64,000 bases of DNA, taken from Phycisphaeraceae bacterium. Its GTDB lineage: Bacteria; Planctomycetota; Phycisphaerae; Phycisphaerales; SM1A02. A model generated the notes under the pieces. It worked only from the letters and a program-made list of their open reading frames with translations. It did no database searches and was not told the origin of the DNA. Positions 33,537 to 41,472 of the stretch are shown here, in pieces. The translations under genes and the position numbers were made by a program. Position 1 is the first letter of the stretch. Each line of letters starts with the position of its first letter. Where the stretch lies: the NCBI GenBank assembly GCA_015709595.1, contig CP054178.1, forward strand, positions 1,426,001 through 1,490,000. The letters are read 5' to 3'.

Positions 33537-34703
33537 TCACGCACTCGCGGGGTTCGACTGGTCGGCGTCATTCTCGGACCCGATCGACACAAAACGACGC
33601 CGCCGGATGCCCGGATTACCCAGTTGACCACACGCCGCCATCACGCTGCGACCCAGCGTGCGGCGACGCTTGACGAACAGCCCCAGCGACCTCAATCGCT
33701 CGACGAACGACGCCACGACGGATTCCTCCGGCGCGGGCCAGGGTGAGTCGCGCCGCGGGTTGTAGGGGATCACGTTCACCTTGCACGGCAGGTCGCGCAG
33801 GTACGCGGCGAGCTCCTCCGCATGCTCCGGCTGATCGTTGACGGACGGGATGAGGACGTACTCGATGAGGACGGGCGTGCCTGCCGCATCGTCGACGCCG
33901 GCTTGGGTGGCGCCGGCGTCCCGCCGGCGATCCTCACGACCAACTCCCGTCCACGCCTGCATCGCCTTCTTGAGCATCTCCATCGGCTCGGCCCGGTTGA
34001 TCGGCATGATGCTCGACCGGATGGCGTCGTTGGGCGCGTTGAGCGACACCGCCAGCTTGAGCCGTCGAAAACCCGGCTGGGCGGCGAAGCGACGCAGCCG
34101 CTCGATGCCCTCCACACGCCCCACGGTGGAGACGGCGATCGACGCCGGGGCGATGCACGGACCGTTGCGGTCGGTGAGCACGCGAATCGCCTGCAGCACG
34201 GCGTCCAGGTTATCCATCGGCTCGCCCATGCCCATGAAGACGATGTTGCGGATCGGCGCGCCGTAGCCGTGACGGGCCACATGCCACTGCCGCACGACCT
34301 GGGCGGGGGTGAGATTCCTCAGCAGCCCCATCCGGCCCGTCTCGCAGAAGCGGCACCCCATGGCGCACCCCACCTGCGACGAGACGCAGAGCGTGTACGA
34401 CGTGCGCCCGCGCCCGTGCATGGGCAGGATGACCGATTCCGTCTCCAGCCCGTCCTCGATCGGCAGGACGAACTTGAGCGTCTCGCCCTCGCGCAGCTCG
34501 CGGATGGCGCCCACGGCGCGTGGCTGACGGCTGATGGCTGACGGCTGGCAGCTTCCAGAACTCGGAACCTCCTCCAGCACCCCTTCGCGGAACACACGTC
34601 GGTACGTCGCCAGCGCGGCGCCGGTCCCCTCGCCCGCCGCTTGGCGCATCGCCACCCACTCGCCCGAGGTCAGCCCCAGGATGTCAGTCGTCGCGTCATT
34701 CAT
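33537..34703 (-). CDS. rlmN: 23S rRNA (adenine2503-C2)-methyltransferase RlmN with two in-frame repeat insertions
   Basis: The 388-residue radical SAM enzyme carries the CxxxCxxC motif as CAMGCRFC at about residues 111-118, preceded by SSQVG. NIVFMGMGEP, SVNDQPEHA and the near-terminal Cys in MAACGQLGNPGIRRR (resolving Cys) follow. It methylates A2503 of 23S rRNA and some tRNAs. Two stretches look foreign: a 16-residue segment around residue 52 (SCQPSAISRQPRA) from an interspersed repeat, and a segment around residue 255-268 (REDRRRDAGATQAG) from a GCCGGCG palindrome at 33912-33928. Its start overlaps the LABN gene stop by eight bases. Confidence 0.92.
   Translation of the reverse strand: MNDATTDILGLTSGEWVAMRQAAGEGTGAALATYRRVFREGVLEEVPSSGSCQPSAISRQPRAVGAIRELREGETLKFVLPIEDGLETESVILPMHGRGRTSYTLCVSSQVGCAMGCRFCETGRMGLLRNLTPAQVVRQWHVARHGYGAPIRNIVFMGMGEPMDNLDAVLQAIRVLTDRNGPCIAPASIAVSTVGRVEGIERLRRFAAQPGFRRLKLAVSLNAPNDAIRSSIMPINRAEPMEMLKKAMQAWTGVGREDRRRDAGATQAGVDDAAGTPVLIEYVLIPSVNDQPEHAEELAAYLRDLPCKVNVIPYNPRRDSPWPAPEESVVASFVERLRSLGLFVKRRRTLGRSVMAACGQLGNPGIRRRRFVSIGSENDADQSNPASA
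33912..33928. repeat. Palindrome inside rlmN
   Basis: GCCGGCG, the loop TCC, then CGCCGGC, in frame with rlmN. It lies between the helix ending in MQAWTGV and the strand beginning VLIEYVLI, a loop site in RlmN. Confidence 0.8.
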
Positions 34704-35328
34704 CGCGGGTCGTCACCACGGGGTCGAGGGCGGGTTCGGCGTCGGCGTCATCGGACACGCTGGGGGCTCTGGCGCCGCGGTGGATGAGCCACAGGTTGCG
34801 GATGTAGATGATCCATCCGGTGGCCTGTCCCAGCACGCCCACCACGTCCTTGCGCCAGATGAAATACGTCAGCAGCATCGACGCCCCGACCAGACTCATC
34901 CACCAGAAGGCGGTGGGCACGACCGATTTCTTCGCCCGTTCGCTCACCAGCCACTGCACCAGCATGCGCCCGGTGAACATGAGCTGCCCGACCAGCCCCA
35001 TCACGACCCAGGCGATGCCGATGGGCGAGGTGATGTTCATCACCCGCTGCCACCACGCGCCCCTGGTGCCCGCGTCGTACAGGCGGCGGGCGAACTCCTC
35101 CGGGGTGATGTCGGCGGTTTCGCCGCCCGCCAGCGGAATGCGGAAGATGTACGAACCGTCCTCGCGCCGGATGAGCGTGGGGTCGCCGCTCGACTCGGGC
35201 AGCCACGCCTCGACGGAGACGGACAGCGGCGGAGCCGGCCCCGGCGCGTCGCGGGCCAGCAGGAAGAACCCCGCCACCACCACCGCCAGCAGCACCAGCA
35301 CAAGGATGGCGAAGGTGAGCGGCTTCAT
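34696..35328 (-). CDS. Membrane protein with lipid A biosynthesis N-terminal (LABN) domain
   Basis: The 210-residue product has an N-terminal helix (residues 4-24), a periplasmic segment of about 80 residues, then the LABN four-helix block (about 110-185). That block carries GQLMFTGRMLVQWLVSERA, VPTAFWWMSLVGASMLLTYF and the closing GWIIYIRNLWLI. LABN domains occur next to or fused to lipid A and polyisoprenyl-glycosyl transferases. It overlaps both the upstream GT2 gene and the downstream rlmN, so the three form one operon. A role in presenting glycolipid intermediates for the GT2 enzyme is an inference from family and context. Confidence 0.85.
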   Translation of the reverse strand: MKPLTFAILVLVLLAVVVAGFFLLARDAPGPAPPLSVSVEAWLPESSGDPTLIRREDGSYIFRIPLAGGETADITPEEFARRLYDAGTRGAWWQRVMNITSPIGIAWVVMGLVGQLMFTGRMLVQWLVSERAKKSVVPTAFWWMSLVGASMLLTYFIWRKDVVGVLGQATGWIIYIRNLWLIHRGARAPSVSDDADAEPALDPVVTTRDE

Positions 35329-36251
35329 GGCGCGTCAGCCGGAGCGGATGGCATCGTCCTGAGCGCCGCGCGTGGGGCGCCGGGACGCAGGTCGTCAGTG
35401 ATCGGTTGCCGGTTGTCGGTCGTCTGCTGATGGCCGATGGCCGATGGCTGGCGGCTCACCGGCCCTTCGGCTCGCACCGTCTCCGGCATTGTGATTGCGT
35501 CAAACGCCACGGGTCGTCTTCGCCGGCGCATCCAGCGCACCGCGAAGCAGTCGATCAGTCCCGGCAGGGCGCGGTTCCAGATGCCGTACTTCGCCTGGCC
35601 TGATACGCGCGGGCGATGATTGACCGGATGCTCGACGACCTTCAGCCCCATCGATCGCGTGGTGAAGGGCACGAAGCGATGCTGCCCGCGGAACTCGAGC
35701 GGCAGCGACAGGGCCAGTTGCCGCGTCATGACGCGGATGCAGCAGCCCGTATCCACGGTGGGGTCGTTGAGCAGCAGCACGCGGAACCAGCGGCTGATGA
35801 CGGATGACGCCCGCCGAACGAGCGTGTCCCGGCGCTTGCCGGACCGATCGCCCTGCACCAGGTCGGCCTGGGTGTCCCGCAGGGTCGCCATCATGCGGGG
35901 CAGGTCGGCGGGATCATTCTGCAGGTCGGCATCGAGCGTGGCGATGAAGCGCCCGCGCGAGGCGCGGATGCCCGCGTGCGTGGCCGCCGACTGCCCGTGT
36001 CCGCGCCCGGCGGGCGTGTGGCGCATCTTCACGATCCGCAGCCGGGGGTGGTCAGGCAGCAGGGTGGTCGCCGCCCCCAGGGTGCCGTCGGTGGAGCCGT
36101 CATCGACCAGGATGAACTCCCACGCCTCGCCCTTCGCGTCGAGCGCCTGCATGGCCTGCTCGATCTCGCGCACCAGGGGCGCCACGTTGCCCTCCTCGTT
36201 GTGGGCGGGTGCGATGATGGACAACAGGATGTCCGGCTCGACGTGGGGCAT
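35325..36251 (-). CDS. Family 2 glycosyltransferase (dolichol-phosphate mannosyltransferase-like)
   Basis: The 308-residue product begins SIIAPAHNEEGNVAPLV and has the GT2 fold: DDGSTDGT near residue 50, the nucleotide-sugar motif DADLQNDPADLP near 107, and the acceptor region GCCIRVMTR. Its C-terminus lacks the membrane helices of GtrB/ArnC enzymes, so it resembles soluble DPM1-type enzymes. The last 50 residues (from about EGPVSRQPS) come from the QPSA/DNRQPIT interspersed repeat and are probably a late addition. The start at 36251 excludes the palindromic repeats upstream. It overlaps the LABN gene by four bases. Confidence 0.85.
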   Translation of the reverse strand: MPHVEPDILLSIIAPAHNEEGNVAPLVREIEQAMQALDAKGEAWEFILVDDGSTDGTLGAATTLLPDHPRLRIVKMRHTPAGRGHGQSAATHAGIRASRGRFIATLDADLQNDPADLPRMMATLRDTQADLVQGDRSGKRRDTLVRRASSVISRWFRVLLLNDPTVDTGCCIRVMTRQLALSLPLEFRGQHRFVPFTTRSMGLKVVEHPVNHRPRVSGQAKYGIWNRALPGLIDCFAVRWMRRRRRPVAFDAITMPETVRAEGPVSRQPSAIGHQQTTDNRQPITDDLRPGAPRAALRTMPSAPADAP

Positions 36252-36596
36252 TCGGAAAGGATAGGGACGCCTCTCTGTCGGTGCATCCGATGGGAATGTC
36301 ACGAGAAAGCGTGCCCGCACGGCCGTGGCGCACCAGTTCGAAGTGTGCCACGGCTCTGTGAGCCGTGTCCGCAGCCCCCGCCCGCACGGCCGACACGGCC
36401 GTGGCACAACGGTCCGGAGCGTGCCACGGCTCTGTGAGCCGTGTCCGCGGCCCTGGTCCCCCGCCCGCACGGCCGACACGGCCGTGGCACGCCTTTTCGG
36501 TAGGTGCTCGCGGCTTCCGGCCCATCGTGCCACGGCTCTGTGAGCCGTGTCCGCGGCCCCAGGCGACCGGCCCCCGCGTCAACTCCATCGCGTGCA
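36252..36596. other. Gene-free 345-base region packed with palindromes
   Basis: This spacer holds three CACGGCTCTGTGAGCCGTG hairpins (36349-36367, 36425-36443, 36531-36549) alternating with two CACGGCCGACACGGCCGTG hairpins (36385-36403, 36468-36486), plus a partial one near 36318. The spacing of about 36-46 bases is fairly regular through the array. No coding frame or promoter stands out. Confidence 0.82.
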
Positions 36597-37835
36597 TCAC
36601 CGACCGCGAGTACGATCGCGCCGGGCGGGCAATCGGCGCACCTGCTCCTCGGTGAGCAGGCGATGCAGGGCCAGGATCGTCTCCGCCTCCATCGACTCGC
36701 GCTCGGCGTAGGCGTCGCGCACCAGGGTGCTGTTGCGGTTGAAGTCGTCGCTGACGCGGCGTCGGTCGCGCTGGGCGAGCGCCGCCTCGACCAGGCGCTC
36801 CGCGGCGCGGGGCTCCTCGGTGACGGTCAGCCGTTCGATCTTCTGGTTGGCCTGAAGCAGGCGGTTGGCGTGTACTTCCGCCAGGGCCTCGATGTCCCGC
36901 GCCGCCAGCGGATCGAGATCCTCGAAGGCCAGGGCGGCCTGAAGCACGCGCTGGGCGTAGGTTTCCGTGTAGATGCGGGGGAAGGCCGCCGCCTTCCACG
37001 CCTGCTCGAAGGCGCGGGCCTCCTCCTCCATGGTCATGGCGCCGCGAATCTGATCGGCGAACATGATGTTCACGTCGCGCACGCGCGTGCGCAGCGTGCG
37101 CAGGTGACGCGCCATGCGGCGCAGATCGTTGGCGTCCGCCACGCCCGACTGGTAATCCCGCATCACGTCGCGGAAGGCGTCATCATCGTCGTCCGACGCC
37201 GCCTGCTCGCGCCACACCAGGGCGGCGTCGAGCTGCATGGCGTAGTCCGCCAGCAGGGGCTCCACGGCGAAGCGGCTCTCCTCGCTCAACTCCAGGCGGG
37301 CGACCACCTGGAACAGGTCCACGCGCTCGCCCGAGACCTCGCCCCGCGGCAGCAGGTCGCGCCGGCGCAGGGCGCGCTCCAGATCGGGCCACCGGTCGGC
37401 CTGCTCGGGCGTCAGCACCGCGCGGGCGTTGGCGATGAATTCCCCCGCCGCGTGCTCGTGACGTTGCTGCAGCGCCTCGACCCGCTCGCGGGCGCGGAGC
37501 GCCACGCCGGCGTCGGTGGGCGTGCCCGACTCCCGCGCCCAGCGTGCCCGGTCGCGCGCCAGTTCGCGCTCGCGGTCGGCCTCGGCGCGAATCTCGGCGT
37601 AGACCGCCGCGTAGTCGCGCAGGAACGCCGAGACCAGCACCTTCTGGTCATCCGAGAGGTTCAGGAACGTGGTCATGAGGTTGACGTGATCCGTCGCGTA
37701 CCGCGCCCGGCGCAGGTCGCCCCACGCGATGCCATCCTGCCCGAGGGCGGCGGGAGCACCCAGCATCAGAGCCGCGAGCAGCGCCGCGACGCCGCGCCCG
37801 ACCAGGCCGCTTCGATTCTCAGAGTGGTTCCGCAC
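36597..37835 (-). CDS. Secreted helical repeat protein
   Basis: The 412-residue product starts at a GTG (37835) with GGGAGG six bases before it; an ATG-initiated frame further upstream has no such signal. The signal peptide ends near AALGQ. The mature part is charged helix with units such as DHVNLMTTFLNLSDDQKVLVSAFLRDYAAVY and VDLFQVVARLELSEESRFAVEPLLADYAMQLD. These match the repeat units of the 839-residue protein at 14559-17078, and also share an LTPEQADRWPDLERALRRR-type linker. A second LTEEQ motif closes the protein. Function is unknown; LTxxQ-like helical hairpins suggest an envelope chaperone or structural role. Confidence 0.72.
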   Translation of the reverse strand: MRNHSENRSGLVGRGVAALLAALMLGAPAALGQDGIAWGDLRRARYATDHVNLMTTFLNLSDDQKVLVSAFLRDYAAVYAEIRAEADRERELARDRARWARESGTPTDAGVALRARERVEALQQRHEHAAGEFIANARAVLTPEQADRWPDLERALRRRDLLPRGEVSGERVDLFQVVARLELSEESRFAVEPLLADYAMQLDAALVWREQAASDDDDDAFRDVMRDYQSGVADANDLRRMARHLRTLRTRVRDVNIMFADQIRGAMTMEEEARAFEQAWKAAAFPRIYTETYAQRVLQAALAFEDLDPLAARDIEALAEVHANRLLQANQKIERLTVTEEPRAAERLVEAALAQRDRRRVSDDFNRNSTLVRDAYAERESMEAETILALHRLLTEEQVRRLPARRDRTRGR

Positions 37836-38052
37836 GATGCGCCTCCCGACGATGGACCACAACCACGCCCCTCTCCTGTTCAACCGCTCAAGGGTCGGAA
37901 GGTTCCCGGAACGGGCGCGGATCTGCGAGGCGCATTCGCGCTCGGGCGCGACCTGCTCCGCGAGTCTCACTCATCCCGTTCTGAGTGAGCCGCCGTGAAC
38001 CATCAGCATCAGACCGGCAACCGAGAACTGAGAACCGACAACCCCCGCGTGG

Positions 38053-38343
38053 TCACGCCGTCACATCCACGTGGGGCTGGTCGTTCCCGTCGCCGGGGCG
38101 CGGGGGTTTGCGGCGCGGATCGCGCCGCTCCTGGGCGGATTCCTCGCTGTTGTTGGGGGGCAGGCGACGGGCGGCGATGCCGCCATCCTCCACTCCGGCG
38201 ATGCGCAGGTCCACCTCGTCCTCGGCGGGGCGTCGGGGCGACTCGGCTCTGGCCCGGTCCCGGTCGCGCACGCGCGCGGCCTGCTGCTGGGCGGTCACCG
38301 CCTGGAGCAGGGAGCTTTCGATGGGCGGGCCGACCTGGCTCAT
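38053..38343 (-). CDS. Small charged protein, hypothetical
   Basis: This 96-residue candidate starts MSQVGPPIESSLLQAVTAQQQ and runs through alternating Arg, Glu and Asp with two short helical stretches, ending in a Pro/Asp-rich tail. It includes DEVDLRIAGVEDGG, a regular strand-like segment. A ribosome-binding site (AGGGG) is close to the ATG. It follows the gene at 38409-38990 on the same strand, 65 bases downstream. The consistent composition suggests a real gene, but no family is known to me. Confidence 0.5.
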   Translation of the reverse strand: MSQVGPPIESSLLQAVTAQQQAARVRDRDRARAESPRRPAEDEVDLRIAGVEDGGIAARRLPPNNSEESAQERRDPRRKPPRPGDGNDQPHVDVTA

Positions 38344-38408
38344 CACCCCTGATATCGACCGCCGCGGGGGCGTGGATTGAGGCCGGGGACGCCGAACCGG
38401 CGACCGCG

Positions 38409-38990
38409 TCAGATGTGCAGGGCCTCGGTCACCTCGTCGGCCAGGGCCTGGTTGCCCAGCATGACCCGCAGCGCGCCCTGCGGCACGACCTCGACCAGCA
38501 GCGGGGCCCCCGTGGTGGTGATGGTGATTCCCTGGTCCGGCGATTCCGCGTCGGAGAGCAGCGCTCCCACCAGGCGGCGCAGCGTGTGGTAGTCCCCCGG
38601 CTCGCACAGCAGCGGATCGCGGGTGTTCAACTCCACCGAGGCCATGGCGTCCACTTCCTGCCAGTGCTCATCCGAGGCCATGCTGAAGGCCACGGCGTCG
38701 AACACCGTCCGCCACTTGCCCACCGGGAAGACGAGCACCTGGGCCAGCCGAAGCACGCCGATCATCGACTCGACCGCCCCGGCCAGATCGTCCTTGGGCA
38801 GGGTGATGCGTCGGGCGCCGTCGAGCGATGCCGCGTCGCACCCGGCGTCGGCCAGGTGGAGAAAACAGGCGTCCTCGGGCAGCTGATCGGGGTCGGGCTC
38901 GAAACGAAGATGGGCCTCGTCCGGAAAGTCCGGATAGATCCCCAGGTCAGCCAGCGCGTCCACGGCCTCGTCGAAACTGATGAACTCCAC
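38409..38990 (-). CDS. Conserved-looking soluble hypothetical protein
   Basis: The 193-residue product begins with GTG at 38990 (VEFISFDEAVDALADLGIYPD) and GGAG eight bases before it. The frame remains open upstream but that part is antisense to the phosphatase gene. The sequence is acidic with several hydrophobic strands: ITLPKDDLAGAVESMIGVLRLAQVLVFPVGKW near the middle and GAPLLVEVVPQGALRVMLG near the end. No signal peptide or catalytic motif is visible. It is divergently transcribed from the phosphatase gene. Confidence 0.6.
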   Translation of the reverse strand: MEFISFDEAVDALADLGIYPDFPDEAHLRFEPDPDQLPEDACFLHLADAGCDAASLDGARRITLPKDDLAGAVESMIGVLRLAQVLVFPVGKWRTVFDAVAFSMASDEHWQEVDAMASVELNTRDPLLCEPGDYHTLRRLVGALLSDAESPDQGITITTTGAPLLVEVVPQGALRVMLGNQALADEVTEALHI

Positions 38991-39191
38991 GGTCGGTCTC
39001 CGACCCCGGCCGGCTCGATGTCGGGCTCGGGGCCGCGTCAATCTACCCCCGACGCGGGGATTGCTCAACTGGAAGCCCGACGGAAGCGTGCAAAGCGGCG
39101 ACCGTCCCCGGCCCGGTCGGGGCGGCCGTCGCCTACGATGGCGTCGGGGCGTCCGAGCCGCGGCGGTTCGGCGGATTCCCGAAGTCGAACC

Positions 39192-39659
39192 ATGCGCACC
39201 GTTCTGTTCGTCTGCACCGGAAACACGTGTCGCTCGCCCATGGCCGAGGCGATTGCACGCCGCCTGCTGGATGAGGGGGTGCTGGGCGCGTCCACCAGCG
39301 CGGGCGGCGACGTGTTCGTGGCCTCGGCGGGGGTGTCCGCCGGTGAGGGACACCCCACGACCCCGGAGACCGTCGAGGCCCTGGCCCGCCTGGGGATCGG
39401 GTTCGACGGGCGCTCCCTTCGCCTGACGCCCGAGATGATCCGGCGCGCCGACCTGGTGCTGTGCATGACGGAGTCGCACGCTCAGGCCGCCCGGTCGCTG
39501 GTGGCGGGCGACCCGGACGCGCTGGCCAAGATCGCCCTCGTGGACCCGTCAGGCGACGTCGAGGATCCCATCGGGCTGGGACAGGATGCCTATGATCGGC
39601 TGGCGAGGCGACTGAGCCGGGTGATTCCGCTTCGTCTTCAGGAGCTGCTGCAGCCATGA
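39192..39659 (+). CDS. ywlE: Low-molecular-weight phosphatase, probable protein-arginine phosphatase
   Basis: The 155-residue protein has the LMW-PTP P-loop CTGNTCRSP at residues 8-16 and the acid Asp in EDPIG near 125. The Thr in the fifth position of the loop (CTGNT) is the residue that marks YwlE-type phosphoarginine phosphatases, whereas tyrosine phosphatases usually have Ile, Leu or Ser there. The next gene encodes RpiB, the same neighbour as ywlE in Bacillus. YwlE reverses McsB-made phosphoarginine tags that target proteins to ClpCP. Two ClpP genes are in this window, but no McsB. It overlaps rpiB by four bases. Confidence 0.8.
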   Translation: MRTVLFVCTGNTCRSPMAEAIARRLLDEGVLGASTSAGGDVFVASAGVSAGEGHPTTPETVEALARLGIGFDGRSLRLTPEMIRRADLVLCMTESHAQAARSLVAGDPDALAKIALVDPSGDVEDPIGLGQDAYDRLARRLSRVIPLRLQELLQP

Positions 39660-40135
39660 GGATCGCGATCGGATCCGACCATCGCGGGGTTGACGCCGCC
39701 CGGAGCATCCGCCCGCACATCGAGGCGCTGGGCCACACGGTCGCGCTGCTGGGCGAGTGCAGCGGCAACCCGTGCGATTACCCGGACAACGCCTGGCTGG
39801 TGGGGCGTGCGGTGGCCTCGGGCGAGGTGGACCGGGGCATTCTCATCTGCGGCTCGGGCATCGGCATGTCCATCGCGGCCAACAAGATCCCAGGCGTGCG
39901 GGCCGCGCTCGTCACCGATGAACTCACCGCGCAACTGTCCCGCGCCCACAACAACGCCAACGTGCTCTGCCTGGCCGCCGACCTGCTGGGGCAGAACCTG
40001 CTTCACCGCATCATCGACACCTGGCTCTCAACACCTTTCGACGGCGGGCGCCACGAACGACGCATCCAGAAGATTCACGCCATCGAGCGGGGCGAGAATC
40101 CCACGCTGCTCAAGCCCGACGCCGTGTCGGCGTGA
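39656..40135 (+). CDS. rpiB: Ribose-5-phosphate isomerase B
   Basis: The 159-residue product is a standard RpiB: IAIGSDHRGVDAA at the start, the catalytic Cys in GILICGSGIGMSIAANKIPGVRAA near residue 65, NNANVLCLAADLLG, and a C-terminal helix RIQKIHAIE. It interconverts ribose- and ribulose-5-phosphate in the pentose phosphate pathway. It is coupled to the phosphatase gene by a four-base overlap, and the spacer after it contains a CCCTCTCCCAGAGGGAGAGGG repeat. Confidence 0.94.
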   Translation: MRIAIGSDHRGVDAARSIRPHIEALGHTVALLGECSGNPCDYPDNAWLVGRAVASGEVDRGILICGSGIGMSIAANKIPGVRAALVTDELTAQLSRAHNNANVLCLAADLLGQNLLHRIIDTWLSTPFDGGRHERRIQKIHAIERGENPTLLKPDAVSA

Positions 40136-40184
40136 ACGCGCGGCGGGTGCGCGGTTGATCCTCGACGAACCAGCCATCACCTCA

Positions 40185-40212
40185 ACCCTCTCCCAGAGGG
40201 AGAGGGGGCGCG
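40185..40212. repeat. CCCTCTCCC/GGGAGAGGG palindromic repeat
   Basis: An intergenic copy (CCCTCTCCC, AGA, GGGAGAGGG) of the repeat also found in frame in the decarboxylase (22055-22078) and at the 3' end of the MetB-family gene (62036-62062). The following bases (CATCAGCCATCAGCC) belong to the QPSA-type repeat seen in rlmN and the GT2 gene. Confidence 0.82.
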
Positions 40213-40246
40213 GCGCCGACAGGTTGTATCATCAGCCATCAGCCGT

Positions 40247-41449
40247 ATGTCCATTCCTCGCCGAGACGCCATCTACCTGACTGCCGTCACGATCGTCGCG
40301 ATGACGCTCATGCTCAGCGGCGCGGCGATCGTCCTGTGGCAGGCCCGCCAGGGCGGCGACGCCGCCGACGATCTTCAGGCGATGCGGCAATCCATCAGGT
40401 CCGATCCGGAGGCGGCGCGGGCGTTTCTCGACCGGGTGCTGCGCCGCGTGCCGGATCACATCGACGCGCGGCTGCTGCGGGCGGAGATGCGGCTGGGGGT
40501 GGGCGAATCCGACGAGGCCATCTCGGATTACAACCACGTCCTGACCCTCGAACCGGGGCACGCGAAGGCGCTGCTGGGGCGCGCCCGGGCGCGTCTCTCG
40601 CTGGCCGATCAGGATGGCGCGATCCAGGACATCAGCGCCGTGCTCAAGGCGGACCCCGCCGACCCTGAGGCCCTGCATCTTCGCGCCGTGATTCGATCGT
40701 CCCGGTTCGAGAACGACCTGGCGCTGGCCGATTTCGACGCGGCGATCGAGCGCCAGCCGGACCGCGTGGACTGGCGCCTGGAGCGGGCGGAGATGCGCCG
40801 CGAGACGGGCCGCTTCGCCGAGGCGGCGGAGGACTTCGAGCTGGTCCTGTCCAAGCGGCCCGACCGCGCCGAAATCTGGAGCGCGATGGCCTGGTGCCGC
40901 TGGGGCGCGGGCGACCTGGACGGTGCGGTGGAGGCGTTCGACGAGGCGCTGAAGCGAAGCGCGGAGAACGCCCACGCCCACTTCGGGCGGGGCGCGGTGC
41001 TGCTGAACGAGGGCCGCCTGGACGAAGCCGTCGCCTCGCTCGACAAGGCCCGCGCCAGGCCCGCCCAGCGCGTGGAGTACGCCGCGCTGTACGCCTGGAT
41101 CGCGCGGGCGCGGCTGGGGCGCGCGGACCAGGCCGATGCGCTGCTGCGGACCGACCTGGCCAACGACGCCTTCGGCTGGCGCCTCTGGCCCAGGCGCCTG
41201 GCCGCGTTCCTGCTGGGCGAGATGGATGAGGAGACGATCCTCGAGTTCAGCCGCGAGGAGCAGGACGGCAACACCGCGCAGGAGCAGCGCTGCGAAGCGC
41301 TGTACTACGCGGGGTGGAAGCGCCTGCTGGCGGGCGACCGCGACGGCGCCGCCGATCTGCTGCGCCAGTGCGCGGCGATTCCGCTGACCCGCTTCTATGA
41401 ATGGAACAGCGCCCGGCACGACCTGGCGTCGCTCGACAGCGCGGAGTGA
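40247..41449 (+). CDS. Membrane-anchored TPR protein
   Basis: The 400-residue product has one N-terminal membrane helix (residues 10-31) and then about nine TPR-like helical pairs with regular Ala/Leu/Tyr positions and the words ALLGRARARLSLADQDGAI, EALHLRAVIRSS and NAHAHFGRGAVLLNEGRLDEAV. It probably faces the periplasm as a scaffold. No enzymatic motif is visible. The metG gene converges on it from the other strand 23 bases later. Confidence 0.82.
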   Translation: MSIPRRDAIYLTAVTIVAMTLMLSGAAIVLWQARQGGDAADDLQAMRQSIRSDPEAARAFLDRVLRRVPDHIDARLLRAEMRLGVGESDEAISDYNHVLTLEPGHAKALLGRARARLSLADQDGAIQDISAVLKADPADPEALHLRAVIRSSRFENDLALADFDAAIERQPDRVDWRLERAEMRRETGRFAEAAEDFELVLSKRPDRAEIWSAMAWCRWGAGDLDGAVEAFDEALKRSAENAHAHFGRGAVLLNEGRLDEAVASLDKARARPAQRVEYAALYAWIARARLGRADQADALLRTDLANDAFGWRLWPRRLAAFLLGEMDEETILEFSREEQDGNTAQEQRCEALYYAGWKRLLAGDRDGAADLLRQCAAIPLTRFYEWNSARHDLASLDSAE

Positions 41450-41472
41450 GCGCCTCGAAGGACAGGACGCCT

